Source: Gerris lacustris
Taxonomy: Eukaryota > Arthropoda > Insecta > Hemiptera > Gerridae
NCBI GenBank assembly: GCA_951217055.1
Contig: OX578282.1
Location: 19,089,606-19,153,605, forward strand
Reading direction: 5' to 3'
Length of the DNA stretch: 64,000 nucleotides
This document shows positions 36,770 through 51,600 of the stretch, piece by piece (the first letter of the stretch is position 1; each line of letters begins with the position of its first letter). Both the position numbers and the translations under genes were made by a program. The notes beneath the pieces were generated by a model that saw nothing but the letters and a program-made list of their open reading frames with translations, was not told where the DNA came from and did no database searches.

Positions 36770-36800
36770 TGTGTTTTTATATATATATATATATATATTT
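36770..36800. repeat. TA microsatellite
   Basis: (AT)n run between 36779 and 36798. Confidence 0.8.
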
Positions 36801-36978
36801 TATATTTACTCTATTCCTTTTTATACAAGTTTTAACCAATTTCTTAATTCATAGAAAAATCTAATATTTCATTGTATACTTCAGAACCCTTGATATTCAT
36901 ATAATTAGAGGATATGAATATAAGTAAAAGGCTTTTACATTAAGTCTTTTTACTATTACTAAACCTCATAATATAATG

Positions 36979-37462
36979 AATTATAAAGTTCTGATTATAA
37001 GGTACCTCATTAGGTTTCTGTTCACTGGGAAAACAATTTATCAACAATTTATCGGATTACGAAGTCCTGATTAAAGGGTACCTCATTAGGTTTCTGTACA
37101 CTGGGGAAGAATTTATCGGATTATGAAGTCCTGATTATAAGGTACCTCATTAGGTTTCTGTTCACTGGGAAAACAATTTATCGGATTACGAAGTCCTGAT
37201 TAAAGGGTACCTCATTAGGTTTCTGTACACTGGGGAAGAATTTATCGGATTATGAAGTCCTGATTATAAGGTACCCCATTAGGTTTATGTACACTGGGGA
37301 ACAATTTATCAACAATTTATCGGATTATAAAGTCCTGATTATAAGGTACCTCATTAGGTTTCTGTACACTGGAGAAACAATTTATCGGATTATGAACTCC
37401 TGATTATAAGGTACTTCATTAGGTTTCTCCACGCTAGGGAAACAATTTATCATTCCGAAGTA
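36979..37462. repeat. Minisatellite, 64-65-bp unit, 7 copies
   Basis: Each unit contains (T/C)CTGATTA(T/A)A(A)GG and GTACCTCATTAGGTTTCTGT plus AATTTATCGGATTA. Unit starts are near 36991, 37067, 37131, 37196, 37260, 37335 and 37400. Copies 2-3 and 4-5 form a near-identical 129-bp dimer. Two copies carry the same extra 11 bases (TCAACAATTTA). It lies about 400 bp past the ninaB stop codon. Confidence 0.92.
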
Positions 37463-37883
37463 TTGACGAGAGAACAATTAATTACATTATAATGATTTAG
37501 AATTTTGAAACATTCACCTATGATCTAAATCTTAATCCATTGGGATTTGAATACGTATCTTCAATGGATTAAGTATGTCTTCTAAGTGTATGTTGCTCGT
37601 TTAAAAATTATCTCATTTTTTCCTTCATCTTAAAATAATAAAGTAAATACATAATCCATATTCTTGATCGTGTCACCGTCTCCAGCCAAAAATTAAGATA
37701 AACATTTAGTATTCACAGCAAAAAATATTTGGCGTAAGTTGCACATCATTTCCAACTCTTTCAACTCGACTAAAAGAAAAGTTTGTACACAGCAAAGCTT
37801 TGTTTCTGCTAAATACAGAGCGGATGCAGAGATGTCACCCTTTAATTTGTACGAATTCGCTTTGAAATTCAAAGCCCCATATT

Positions 37884-38054
37884 CTACTTGTCAGAACAGA
37901 ACCAGCCATGCAAACATTTAGGAACGGGTCCATCCGTGTTGAACGTTGCTCGACCAAGTTCAATGAATTCTTTAGCGTCCAGTATCAGAAGAGACACTTT
38001 GTTAACATCATCTGTCCATAACAAAGCTGATAGAATGACCCCATCATCTTCTTC
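37884..38054 (-). CDS. ninaB: ninaB last exon, residues 482-537 (fourth iron ligand, stop)
   Basis: Encodes [10 protein letters not shown] and [11 protein letters not shown] with ligand His530, ending at TAG (37886-37884). The acceptor CAAACAG is not preceded by a strong pyrimidine tract but restores the frame exactly. Confidence 0.96.
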   Translation of the reverse strand, partial: EEDDGVILSALLWTDDVNKVSLLILDAKEFIELGRATFNTDGPVPKCLHGWFCSDK

Positions 38055-39646
38055 CTGTTTGCAAAACAAAATTTCTAATCAACAGTGTTTAAAAAAATGC
38101 ACAAAAAAAAATTGAAGGAACTCAAAGGTTGATCATACCATTTGTCAGCAGCAGGGATCCAACCCTAGACCTGTTCCTTTAAAAATGGAAATAATAGACT
38201 CCAGGGACCTCTTAAGAACACACCCTAAGGGAGTATGGTTATACACCCTTACTCCCTTAAGACGCTTGTTTATGCAGGGGATCAAATGGCTCAAAACAGT
38301 TATTTTCTTCACATCTTAACATCTAAATAAATAATATATATTCTTAAATCATGCATGGTTCAAGAATTTTCATACGTTATTTTAAGTTATTTTTCTTATT
38401 AAGAAGATTGTTCAAGACTAGTTACATTTTTGTCTATTTAAAAATTAATTAATTTTAGGAGTATAAATTAAATTAACTTTGGTTTACAAAAAAATTATTA
38501 TGTTCAAGCCGAAGATTATTTCCATTTTTTATATCCCGTGAAAAATGCAGTTTTTTAATTTTGTATTTGTATTTACGTATTTATTAGATTGCATTGTTAT
38601 AACGAACCTAATATGCATTTTTTATTATTATTTGCACTGCTAACGAAACTGCATTTGTATCCTTATTAAATTGAATATGAATTTGTTCAACAGACTGAAT
38701 ATTGCATAATTCATCAACAAAGGAAACCTTGCTTCAATTAATAAAATGAATAATCTAGGAGGCGTAGTTGTAAATTTTTTTTCTATTAGTCTACAGCAAA
38801 CGGAATTTCAATCATTTTAAATATTTAAGACTAAAATGGAAATTTTAATGAGTTAATTTAAAATTAATAATAAGTTACTTTTGGGGATTTTCATACAGCA
38901 TTTGAGACAAGTAATTAAAATACACAAACATTTCACAAAGGGGAACTCGATTCAGGAACTAATTTAATTCGATATTTTTTCACAAGATACTTTTAACAAT
39001 ATAAGTATTAAGTATACACCATTTTTATTATTAAGAGCAATAATAAAATGTTAAATGTTTGTGTATTTTAATTAAACTTAATTCACAAATGCTGTATGTA
39101 AAACCCCAAAAGTAACTCATTGTTTATTTTAAATAAACTCATTAAAATTTTCAAAAAACAAGTATAGCTTTAAATTTTGAGATAAAATACTCTGCCAATT
39201 AGTGTGGCTTCCTCTTGTCCTATTTCGTAAAATTTAATGCTTTTAAAACCTATTGGTATCCCATTTATTTAATTTTTTCCCCCGTTTTTTAAATCTGTCA
39301 AAATTGTTTTGATTTTTTACTTTTTACGTGAACGGAAGTATCAATTTAGCCAAATGTAAGGAGCGCAGACGGTTGAAATTAATCTGGATGCGGGCTACTT
39401 TCGACGAACCATCAAAATTTAAAAAAAAATCAGATAAATACTTTTGAACAGTGGCGTAACTATGAGCGCGCGGGCCCGCATTGCGGGTGGCCCCCAGTTG
39501 CAGGGGGCCCCCAAATTCAGAAATAACTGGAGTTACTAACGTCGAGGGGGCCCCCTAATCCTGAATGCAAGAGGTTTTTTTTTTTTTTTTTTGCTCATCG
39601 ATTTTCTTTGGCGAGGGGGGCCCCCAATGGTCTAGCTACGCCACTG

Positions 39647-39688
<42 letters not shown>

Positions 39689-42600
39689 TTGTGCGCGCAT
39701 GTGGAAGAAAACAAATGGCCCATATAAGGTTGAAACTTATATGGGACCAATAATTATGACCTACCATCCAAATTTCAATAAAAACGGACGAGTAGTTTTT
39801 AAGATATGTTGTTTCGCAAAACGTGAGTGACAGACCTACAGACTGACAGACAGACTTTTAAGTTAAAAATAACAAGACAGTAAGCTATTGTAACTAGTGT
39901 TGACTTGGTAGAATCCTGAACTTAGTGAAATAATTTTTGGAATAAAGTGAGGACTAATGTTTTGAGGTATATGCTTCAAGCACCAAAAAATAGGTTTTTG
40001 CGCTAATTCAGATGCACAATTCTGAGGAAAATCAATTGAAGCAGCTTCCTTGTAGAGTCGAATTCTTCATATATTCATAAATGTGAAGGTAAAAATTTGT
40101 GACTTTATGGGATTTAAGATTTAAATCATTAAATATAGTCCTTAATTTTTTTTTTCTTTTAAACAAGTTATTTATTGGCATAAGTAAAAAAACATTTTTG
40201 TGTATACCGGAGCCATAATGTTATTTTGAGTGGGGATAGTTTGTGCCTTTCATAATTTTTTTGATATTTTGTAAAGGATTGGAGCTTTTGAATTACATTT
40301 GTGGAAGGGTATATTGGATAATTTCGGAGTAAATATTTTATCATTTATTTATTTGTTTATTTTGTTTTTATTATTATTATCATTATTATTATTATTATTA
40401 TTATTTTATTTTATTTTATATTTTTTTTGAAATGGGAATTTTTGATTGGACTTTTGTTGGGATAGTTTGCAGGTGTTTAAATGGGTATCATAGGCAGTCT
40501 GCGGACTGACTTAATGGTGGACCAACCTGGCATTTGCCTAAGTCCTTAATTTAAAATTTAAATTCTGTTTATTTTTAAGAATGGTTATCTTTATCTTAAA
40601 GAGAATAATTTATTATTTATGACGGTAAAACTTACTTTTTGGTCAGGTCGAGGTATGAAAACAGGTTCACTTGGGAAGCATCCTTCTTCACTCCACGTTT
40701 TACAAGTTCTGTTTTCAATGTCCACTTTGATAAGCTGAAATGAGAGAAAGTAAAAAATAATAAATTATGTTAAAATAGTAAGATTATTAATAATTCGTAA
40801 CTTAAGTATAGTTAGAATCATTTATTTGCTATGAAAAATGGGAGTAGTTGGATGATATTCAAGAAATATAAGGTTAGTAATAAGTAATAATTCATTACTC
40901 AGGTAGGATAAGTATCGTGTAATGCAATGAAAAGTGAGTTGTTGGATGATATTCAAGAAATACAAGTCAAAATTATTTGTAAGATTAGTAAAAAATAATA
41001 ATTCATTACTCAAGTAGGATTATTATCTTGTTATGCAATGAAAATTGCGAGTATAGTTGGATGATAATAATTTGTATAATTGCTATCTCCTGTGATTTTG
41101 CTTCCGAGCTTACCGGAGGAAACGGAAACTATGTGAACATTTTTTATGTGTCAAAAAATTCCAAGACAGAAATCCGATTTAGACATCAGGGGGCATTTTG
41201 GGTTCCGTGTCTATGTTTGTCGGGCTGTCGGTCTGTCGCTCAATTATTGCGAACCAATCTTAAAAACTACTGGTCCTATATCCGATTCTAAAAGAAATTG
41301 TATGGTAGGTGCCCATATAACTTTGAACCTTCTGCACCCATTTAATATTTCCCTTACACGTGCGCACAATCATACGTATCTTCTACTCCTATATCTTCAA
41401 AAGAACTCATCAAATTTTTATGAAATTTTGATGGTTTGTCGAAAGTAGACCGCAGATAGCCCCAGATTAATTTCACCTGTATCATAATTTTATTCATGTA
41501 AAAAATTAAAACAATTTGGCAGATTTAAAAAACGGATAATATAAAATCAATTTGACAATAATAGTCAGTAAAAGCATAAAATCACTAAAGCATACGAAAT
41601 AGGACGCAAGGAAGCTATGTGCCTCACTAATTTGCAGACTATTTTTTATATTTATAATAAAATTGAATAATTGAAAATAAAACTTTTAGTTACAATGTAT
41701 ATTTTATAGGATGGTGAAAATGCGAATACGCCGGGATTCACGTGCCTATTTCCATTGTCTATTCAGACCTTGGATTTTAAAATACCACATCACGTGCACC
41801 CATCGCATCTTTAGGTAACACCTCATCAACTTTTATTCTATTTCCTAGACTAAAACGATTTCAAATTATATCCAGATTCCTTAATCAAACACAACGCTCA
41901 AACTCCCTGGAAATAATATTTAAATATAAGGGTATGTATTCTGTACAGTACAGTAATTAAAAGCAATCTTTTATTTTATACCAGATTGTTGTAGCGTGAT
42001 TTTGTACCAATCGGTGCATTGGTGTACGTTTGTTTTGGTTGGTGTTTGATGATAAAGATATGGTAAAAATGTTGATTGAATAAAAATGAAATGGTTGTGC
42101 GTGAAGTCACACGTAAAGAGGGTTTCGTTGGTATTGTGATTATGAAATTAGTTAGTACAAGAGGCACAATGTTGCACTGGCAAAATGTTGATGCTTTTTT
42201 GACAAAATGGCGGCGTGGAAAATTTAAACAATTTATACTTTTGTACAAGAGGTATATATTTTTATAATCTACTCTTTAATACCTTTCACTTAATACCCCA
42301 CTCAAAATTAAAAAAAAAAAAAATCGCGTGACATGTATTATCCACTATTTTTATTTGAACAGCAGATAATTTTAAGTCCGCTATATTTTTCCTGTGGGCG
42401 CGTCAAAGCGATCTTTATAATCCTGCAAAGTTTCATGGTTTTATCTCTTTTGATTCAAAAGTTATTGGAACCGTACAGAGTGACAGACAGACACAGGAGT
42501 TTTCACGAGTATTACACATTAGAATGGCTTCTCGCTTTTATTCCCTCACCATCTTTTATAATATAACATAGTGGAATATCCTGATCTGTGAAGGATCAGG

Positions 42601-45600
42601 CTTATAGGCTTGGGAAAAGACAAAATGCAAGTCCAGAAAAATTCGATGTATCACCCCTCCTTCACTAAGGGGATAATAAGATAGCTTTTCTTTTAGCCGG
42701 TTAAAAGGCGTTGAAAGGTGGGAAGTGGTAAGAGGGAAAGGGGAAGTATTTAGTAACGGAAAATGTCTAAATCCCTCCCTGCAATATGGCGACGCAATGT
42801 GGAAGTTAGCCAAGATTTTAGTTTCCTGCCCCGAACCATAATCCCCTCCATATACAATTTTTAAAGTATAATATTTTCCGACCCTTCCAAGTTAAGTAAG
42901 GAAGTTTTAAGTTCACTTTAGCACCATCTTAAACAAGAATTGTGTCGAGATTTGGTGGACTTCAAATATTATAAACCAATAAGTTTATTCCAGGGATTTC
43001 TCTGGATGAAAAATTTTTTTTTTCTTTATTTGGCATTGGCTTTACACCATACAACCATAATTGTCTTAGTTGTTAACAATATTAAATTTTAATTTTCCCT
43101 TTCTTCAAAAATGTAGATAATTCTGCGTATACTCTTAAATTTTTGCTCCTGAGGAGAGATTTGTAGTCCACGGGTCTCACAATGCTTTTAGGTATGTTGT
43201 CGAGAAGTAGTTTTCTATTATCCTCAAATTTTTTACACTTCATAATAATGTGCTCCATGATGAAAATTTATCTTAAAAATAATTAATATAAAAATACCAT
43301 TTTAAAAAACTGGTCTTATTTTCAACAATTTTTTTTTTGTTTCTGCATTCTTCACCTTAATTGTTTCCATGTGCAAAATTTAGGGAAGATTGAAAGACGG
43401 GAAGTGGTTCAAAATTGGGGTAACGGAAACGTGCGATGAAACTTACAAAGCAAAGTAATATAAGACCAGTAATGAACTTTTTTTTTTTTTTTTTTTTTTG
43501 TAGTTTTAGTCCCGTTCAACAGCTCATTAGGTCATTACAGGACGGGGGTTATCCGGCCACTTTACTCATCTAATCGATGAGATCATCAGTGTGAAACATG
43601 TCTCACCCCGCAATAAGTAATGAACTTATTGCGTAAAATAGCACAATATAGTAAACATTTAAGAATGAGTATAGACCGGTTTTGGTCTGGTGGACTTCAG
43701 ATAAATGATGATTATTTAGAGTACTATTATCACTCATAAATTCATAGGATTAATAGGTAAATTAATCAATAATACATTTAATCGGCGTCAAAATAAAACC
43801 CCTTTCTTTTAAGTAGCTTCCTTGCATCGCTGACAACCATTAAGTACTTCTTAAGGCTGCACGGGAACGGGGGTCGGCACACGCGCCATAAAATCACGCC
43901 TCTAATATTGAACCTAGAGACTTGAAAATTTTTATACATATAGCTTAAGAAAAGCCAGAGGGTTGTTAGTTTTTGTTTTTTTCTTATCGCCTTTAGCTGT
44001 TTTGATAAAAAATAAAATGTAAGAGAAAAAAAATTAAAATATAAATTTCAAAATTTTAAAAACAGGCGGAAATTTATATTTTTACAAAGAGAAATTGTGT
44101 GAATTTTGGTCAAAAAATATTAAGCTGGTGAGGCGTAATCTTATGGGAACTTTTTTTTTATTTATTATCTGGAAAGTGCTGACCCTAGCGGATTTTTTAA
44201 AAAATACAATTTATTAAATTCTGATTTGTTGATTTTCCAATTTAAGCCACACCCACCGATGTTTTCCACCCTTCTTTTCTGACAAATGAAATAAAAAACA
44301 ATTTCAATTTTTTTTTTTTTTTTTTTTTAAATGAAAACAATTCATAATAAAAAGAATTGTTATTTAAATATACATACATTGAAAAAGATTAAATAATACA
44401 AAAAAATACAACTTGAGAGGAAGGATTGAATGCTAGTTGATAAAAACAAGTTTGAGAAGAAAATGTTAAATTTTTTGGGGTTAATTTTTGGTCAGCGCAC
44501 AGTCCCAAAAATTAAGCTACTTTTTTTTCTCTAACACAGCTTGAAAATGATCCAAGGAAAGGAATGTCGCAATAGTAAGGCGATTAATTCCTTTAAGACC
44601 CCACTACTCAAGGATTGAAAACTAAAACTTAAGAATTATTAATTTGATTTAAGTTATATGTATTTATAATCACAGTATGTTTGCTTCCGAGTTTAACGAA
44701 GGTCACGAAACGAAAGCATTTTTATTATTTTGAAGAACGAATTTTTGTATGTCTCTGAATTAAAAAATTCCTGAACAGAAATCCGTTTCAGAAACACGGA
44801 ACATTTTTTTTATATCGCAGTTTATCGTTAAACATTTTTTCTAACCATCATATCTTAAAAAACCAATGCAACCCACTGATAATTCCGTATTAAGTTAGCC
44901 ATCTGCACTCATTTATGAGTGACATTAGCGTTGGGACAACCGACTAGAAAAAACAACCGAATGAATAAGTCGATTCGGGAAAAAACAGTCGATTGAATTC
45001 AATCGACTGACAACAGTCTCATAGCGGGTATAGGATATACGAATAAAGATATAGACCGAGACTGAACCCGCAAGTCGAATGTTTCAATCGAATGGTTTTT
45101 TTTTATATAGGAGTAGTACGGTGGAGGCTGTAAAGGCCTCAGAGCTGAGGGGGGAGGGGGGTGAGAGTGAGAAGGCGCTTGACACTCGTTATCTCGTCCC
45201 AAACTACAGCCTGCTACGACATCGTTTTCATTCGAATGAAAAAATATAGCCTGAGACTGAATCCAGTCGACTTTTTCATTCGAATGTTTCATTCGGATGT
45301 TTTTTGGTTTTAGGTAGGGGAAAGGAACGACGGTGAAGGGCTCAGAGCGGAGGAGGGGTGAGAAGGCGCATGATATTCGTTATCTCGTTATACACACGTC
45401 CACATATACACGTCCGAATTACAACTAATACAACTCCAAACTATAGATAGACTGAAATCAGTCGCATGAAAACTAGATATCCACAACCGAATGAATGAAT
45501 ATTTTAAAACAACCGTTTAGTCGACTGTTTTCAATCGATTGGTTCCCAACGCTAAGTGACATTTTAATATAAAAATGACAGGAACCTATTGGGAATTCAT

Positions 45601-48600
45601 TATTTTATACTAGGTGACCATTCATACAATATAGGTCGTAAGTATTCTATGTGCCACACTAATTAGCAGACTGTTGTAACCTATTTGTGCTAAGAAAAAT
45701 TTGGGGAACTAAATCGGAAAGAGTTTATTTTTGGCATAATTGTTTATTGATGCTTATAAATAAAAATGTCAACAGACCGGAAAGTTCTTGTTCATGGCAA
45801 ATAGGTCCGATATATATAATTAAGTTTACCAAAGAAGTTATTTTATATTAAATTAAAGCACATACGAGTATAATTGTCTACTATAAAAGGTTCTAATAAA
45901 TTTTATTGATAACTCTAAAGGTATTAAAGGTATTTGCAGGTAAAATCGTGGTTTTACCATGGCCAGGTAGAGATACACTTTCCATGTATCACCTTCCTTA
46001 GTGGTTTAAAAAAATGAGTTTATATTTAGTTTTTGCTATTTTAAAATGCAACTTATAAAAAAAATGGTTTAAAATATAAATTAAAGCTGCGACAATATCC
46101 TATCAGATTGCAATGTCTGAACAAGTTTGTACAAATTGTAAAATTATTTATCAATACTAAGTTAATTGAACGTATTTTTATATGAATTACAGTTGTTTCA
46201 TTTCAATAGAAACAGATAATGAAAAAATCGGTCCGAGACAACTCAGACAAACTTTCTCATATACGTGAGTTCGTAATTATTAAGCCCAGTGTTTTCCATT
46301 TATTAGTTTTCGTATGTACATTTAATTATTATTGAACATTTCATCAAACTTTATCATAAAAATAACATCTCCTGGGCGGGGAATCGAACCCCGCTCTCTC
46401 TGTCCGCGTTTTAAGCTTTTTTCTCAGGAACTAGATTTTTCCCGGGAAAACGGCTTATATGGTTAGATTCGTATTAAATGGGCTACATTTTAGCATTTTT
46501 TAATCAAAATCGTCGGAACCGTTTTCGAGAAATATTTTTTTCACGTTTTTTCAGTTTTAGGGGGGTGGTGCCCCCAAAATTGGAGCTAAAATTCGTTTCG
46601 CCTCGGGAATGATTTTCTGAACATGTATGCCAAATAGTTTAGGCTCCAGGCGTCTGCACAGACAGACGACAGACAGACATACGACAAACAGACATTTTTT
46701 AAAAACCACTTTTTTGGACTCAGGGGACCTCAAAACGTGTAAATCCATCAAAATCTCAAAATCGAATTTTCGCGCCATCACAATACTTTCTTCTTTATAT
46801 GAGAAAGTAAAAATTAAATAATATACCTAAATGGTTTTAGCTTTCCGATGATGTAGCATTTATTAATTTAAAATAATAAATTGTGGCATATTCTCGCTTA
46901 GTAAAACAATTTTAATGTTTCTTAACGGTAGTGTATACCCCCTTCAAATTAAATTAAATACATTAAAAATAACATACTCCGTTGTGAAGCTTGGGCTTTA
47001 TATGAAGCTGAATTAATATGTATATGTATCAAATCTAACTCACATTGTTTGTCTTGTAAGAAATTTGCTAAGCAGAGACATGTTTTATTTCAGCGCATGC
47101 AAAATCATAACTTCACCTTTAGCTTCAAAACAATCAATATTTATAAATCCTTTTTTTCAGTTTTTTACAGAAATTAAAATCTAATTGACTTGTAAAATAT
47201 TAATTAGAATTAAAGGAATAAATAGCTTATTAAAAAAAAATAAAAAAATAAATAACATATAATTAGACAACAAATATTCATGAAACGACAAGAAAATAAA
47301 CTATCATATTATTTATAATCTTATGGCTGTATGGCTATCAAAGCCCATGCCAAAAAAAAACTCATTAGTATATTCAAGGTCTAGCTCCCCCCCCCCCCCC
47401 GGGGTCGGCCCTGGAAATAGAAAAATTTTAGAAAAATTCTCTTTTTGACGAAAGACCCTAAAATCCAAACTGATTTAGATAGAATTAACGCTCAACACAA
47501 ATCCTTGGAAGTAGAAAGTTGATTTTATAGAGGGGGTTAATACGAATTGAATTTGACATTATCAAGCGAATTGAGGTAAAGCAAAATTCTAAGAGAGCTT
47601 GGTAAACCACCAAATCTTATCCTTCTGGTTGGACTCGACATAAGCGAGAAGCATGCTACACAGATGGTTTAAGGTGCAGCATAGACTAAATTTAGCATTT
47701 CGATTTAATATTCGAATAAAACAAAGCGAAAAATGTTCAGTTCAACCTAGCAACACATGATAATTAATATAAGTTAAGTTAAATTAATAAAAGTTAAGTC
47801 AAGCATACGGGGATGGTGTAGTTATCATGTGCAGGATTACTTGCCAGGTCTACTTAGTATGATACCAAAAACTAAATACATCGAATAAATAATAATGGTA
47901 GACTGCCACGGCCATTGAACAAAGGAAATTATACATTCAAAGTATTAAAGAGCTTTTTCTATATCTCGGCACATTACTAACCGGCGACAATAGTTTGAGA
48001 AAATATTCACAAGGAATTAATGAAGGAATAATGGACGGAGCTTAGATCAATCAGTTGGTCATTAGAACTACTTGGTAAAACAACATCTAACTTAGTTTTC
48101 CAAAAAAAACCTGAAATTAAAACAGGGTTTAATGACTCCATTTCATGCCTCTTATCAGAGTAAGTAGAAATCTCGAACGTTTACAATACGAGATATTAGA
48201 GTGAAAAAAAAAAAAAATCGGTTGAATAAAAATATATATTCGAAGGAAAATATATTGTTATCCAATTTATATATTAGCTGCCATGAAATGTTGCTATAAA
48301 CATCTTAGGAACAGGCTTGTAATTTTATTATATAGGAAAATCCACTTTGGTGTCCACTTTGTATATTACCTAGTAGATCTATATACGCTTATAGAGCTTT
48401 TGTCTAAAATTTGTTTAACAAATATTTAGCAGACGAGTAAAATATAAAATTTTTAGCTGGAAGGTTTTATTAAGAGTAGAATTACATTTTTGCTTTAATT
48501 ATAAAAGCAGCGCAATTCCTTTGAAATCCATGCTATTTGCACATTTCAACTGAGATTTTTTTTTGTAACATTCAAGCTTTCTTTATTTACTACAAAAAAT

Positions 48601-51600
48601 TAAATGTTATATGGGTTGATTCAGTTTAAAACCAAATTTATAAGGGGGTGACATTTTCATTTGAAAATAAATTCTCTAATTTTCTTAATAATCTAGTTAT
48701 TGCAGCACAAATTACATATATTATTAAAATTCTTATTTATAAAAATAGTTTATCAATTAAAATCTCAATTTTCTAATATTTCCGTAAAGTGACATAAATT
48801 AAAGAAATTAATATTTATACATTTCGGTTTTTATTTATTTATCTTAAAAAAATGCAATGGCCGACGTTGTCATAATAATAAGAGGGGTAATGTGGGCGTT
48901 TCCTATTCCTCCCAAAATAAACAAGGGGTTGAAAAAAACTTGTGAAAAGCAGCGCTATCTCTGGAGAGAAGGTCTCAACACAACTCACTCCTGCGGGCTC
49001 TTAAATAAGAGCGTTGATGGAGGTCATCTTAATGAATAAAAGGAACTGTCTCTCCACGTAAATTATGATACTTGTTTATTTATCAAAGCAACTTTTGGCT
49101 TTTATAAAGCCATCATTAGTGCATAGTGCATGAATAATAAACAAACATTAAGCGCTAAAACTTGGTGTTGGTTCATAGGCACTCACTGCTGATGGCCTAA
49201 AAGAAGCCGAAAGCTCTTTTGATAAATATAAAAGTATTATTTTAAGTGAAGAGACAATTTCTTTATATTCATAACCATTAAGTAGTTAACTTGTAAGTTG
49301 TGTTAAATCATGTAAAAAATTTCAGTGAATACTGTTCATCTTCTCCTATTAAACAATTGTCTAAAGATTAGAATCAATGACTGTATTATCTGCAAATGTG
49401 TGTATGTTAATAATTAACTGATTTTACTATTACTTTTATCTAAACATTTTAACATTAAACTTATAAAATAGCTGTAGTAAGGACAACACTTACAGTTCCT
49501 GGGTTGCTAAGATCAACATCTGCTGAAATGGCGTAGAAGTATCTATAAGATTGACCCAAGCGTTTATCGTAATCTATTCGGGGTGTTTCACATCCCATAT
49601 CACAGAGAATTAGTGGTGTCACTGTTGTACCAGGCTCTTCTAGAGGTAAACGTAAACGAATCGGTCGACCTCGGAACATATTGGCATACTCAGGGTTTTT
49701 CTTGGCATTCTAAAAATGAAATAAGATTGTTATATACATAGCTTTTTTTTTAGATTTTGGTAGTTTTCATACTACGGAAAGTTTAAATCAAAAATTATTA
49801 GCTGAAAATAGGTATACTACTCGTATTGTCTTATCTATGAATGGACTATTCGTTATCATTAGATTTTGATAAGTATGTTCTGTAAATTACTCGTTAAGAA
49901 TAAAACATTGAAATCCTCTACTCCTCTTATTAGCTTAAATGCCTTTATTTAAATATACTCTTGTACTGCTTCCGAGCTTATAATACCGAAGGTAATGGAG
50001 TCATTGAGATTATTCTAATGAACAACTTGTTGGCAGCCGATTCCGTTTCAGACATCAGCGAACATTTTTGGTCTCGTAATCTGTCTTTGGTCCGTCGCAT
50101 TTTTTTGCGAAACACCATATCTTAAAAACCACCCCTGCTTTGATAAATTTTGGATGGTAGGCCATAATTAACTCGCTGTTGGTCCCATATTAAGTTCAAC
50201 TGTTTATTTTGAATACAAATCTGCAGTTTTATTCCGAGCTTTATAAATTGAAATATATAATAAAAACTATATTACCTCTAATGCTTCGAAATACATGCAA
50301 TCAATCATTGAGGGGTCTTTGTATGCACATATGTCTATAATCAAATAATCTTCGTTGTCTTCATATTGATTAATTATGTGCAAATAAAAGAATGGTTCTG
50401 CGTAAAATGTCTTCGTTGTTCCATCTTTTCGGTTAATGACATGAATTTGTGTCTAAAACAAACAACAAAATTCAACAATAAATTTTGTTTCGTTGTAATT
50501 TTCAACCAGTTATGGCAAATTTTCCTTTTCCGTTGCAGAAGGACTGTGGAAGAAAATTGGTTGAATAATGTTTACGTTCCTGTTGAATTTACTAAAAGTC
50601 CACTAAAATTGAAGTTGTGCTATGTGAGAAACTGTCCATTGACAGTACTCACGGTAAGACATGAATATTACATTCTATTAACTGATGTTAATTAATAGGT
50701 CAAGAGGCCACTGTCTTTTTAGGCGTCGAGGAGGGTTACCAGGCATGAATGCTGATGTTAGGTTGTGGATTAAAGGATTAGGATGATGGGAAATTGATTC
50801 ATGGAAAGATTTGTATCGGGAGGTGGCTAGGTCGCGAACAAAGGGAACTTTGAGGTCATTGTGAAGGGTAAAGTTGGAGACATAGAAAGGAGCGTTTGTT
50901 ATTCTTCTAAGGATTTTGGATTGAAGGGATTGGATACGGTAGGAGTTAGAACGCTTGGTGCATCCCCAGAGTTCAATACCATATGACCAAGTGGGCTTAA
51001 CACATCTAAGTTCTTACTAGTACTCGCATTTTTTCGAGGTTCAGGGGTTGATTGTCTTATTTTTACTGCACTGTAGAAGAACGAGTAATAAAAATAGATG
51101 GAGTAAAACTGATCAGTTATATGTCATAAACCGCAATAGCTAATGTTTAATACAGATCGGGTTAGATAAGTCAATTGTCAAAAAACCACAATAGCTACTG
51201 TTTAATACACATCGGCTTAGTCAGTTAACTTATGATGACTAGCTTAAGTGGTAGCATTAACAAATAGATTATTTTAATTGAGAATAATCTGATATTTTAT
51301 TTATATCCGAGTAATAATCACTAAAAGTGAGTTCTTCGAAATCTAATTTAAAATTTAAGAGTAGGTTTTAAAAGGAAGAAAGATTTAATACAATTTGATT
51401 TCGAATTAATTTTAAATTGCAGACAACGTTGATACGTAGTGGATACACAATAAATTTGTTACCCAATAAGTCAATAATTTGTTAATTGTTAAATGCGAAA
51501 AAAGTAAATCTTATTTACTTTTGTAATTCACATTATTAGAGTAGATGTGAGAAAGGGGTGGTTCAAGAAGTTTATTAGCAGTAACTAAAAGCTATTTTTA

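Larger units (their letters stand above)
38055..40635. other. Last ninaB intron
   Basis: Contains a foldback (38838-39152), a reverse family A repeat with a hAT insertion (39340-39860), a TA run and a (TTA)n run (40368-40405). Confidence 0.7.

Noticed and set aside
36979..37462. CRISPR array
   Set aside because: The units are direct tandem copies of 64-65 bp without unique spacers, and the genome is eukaryotic.
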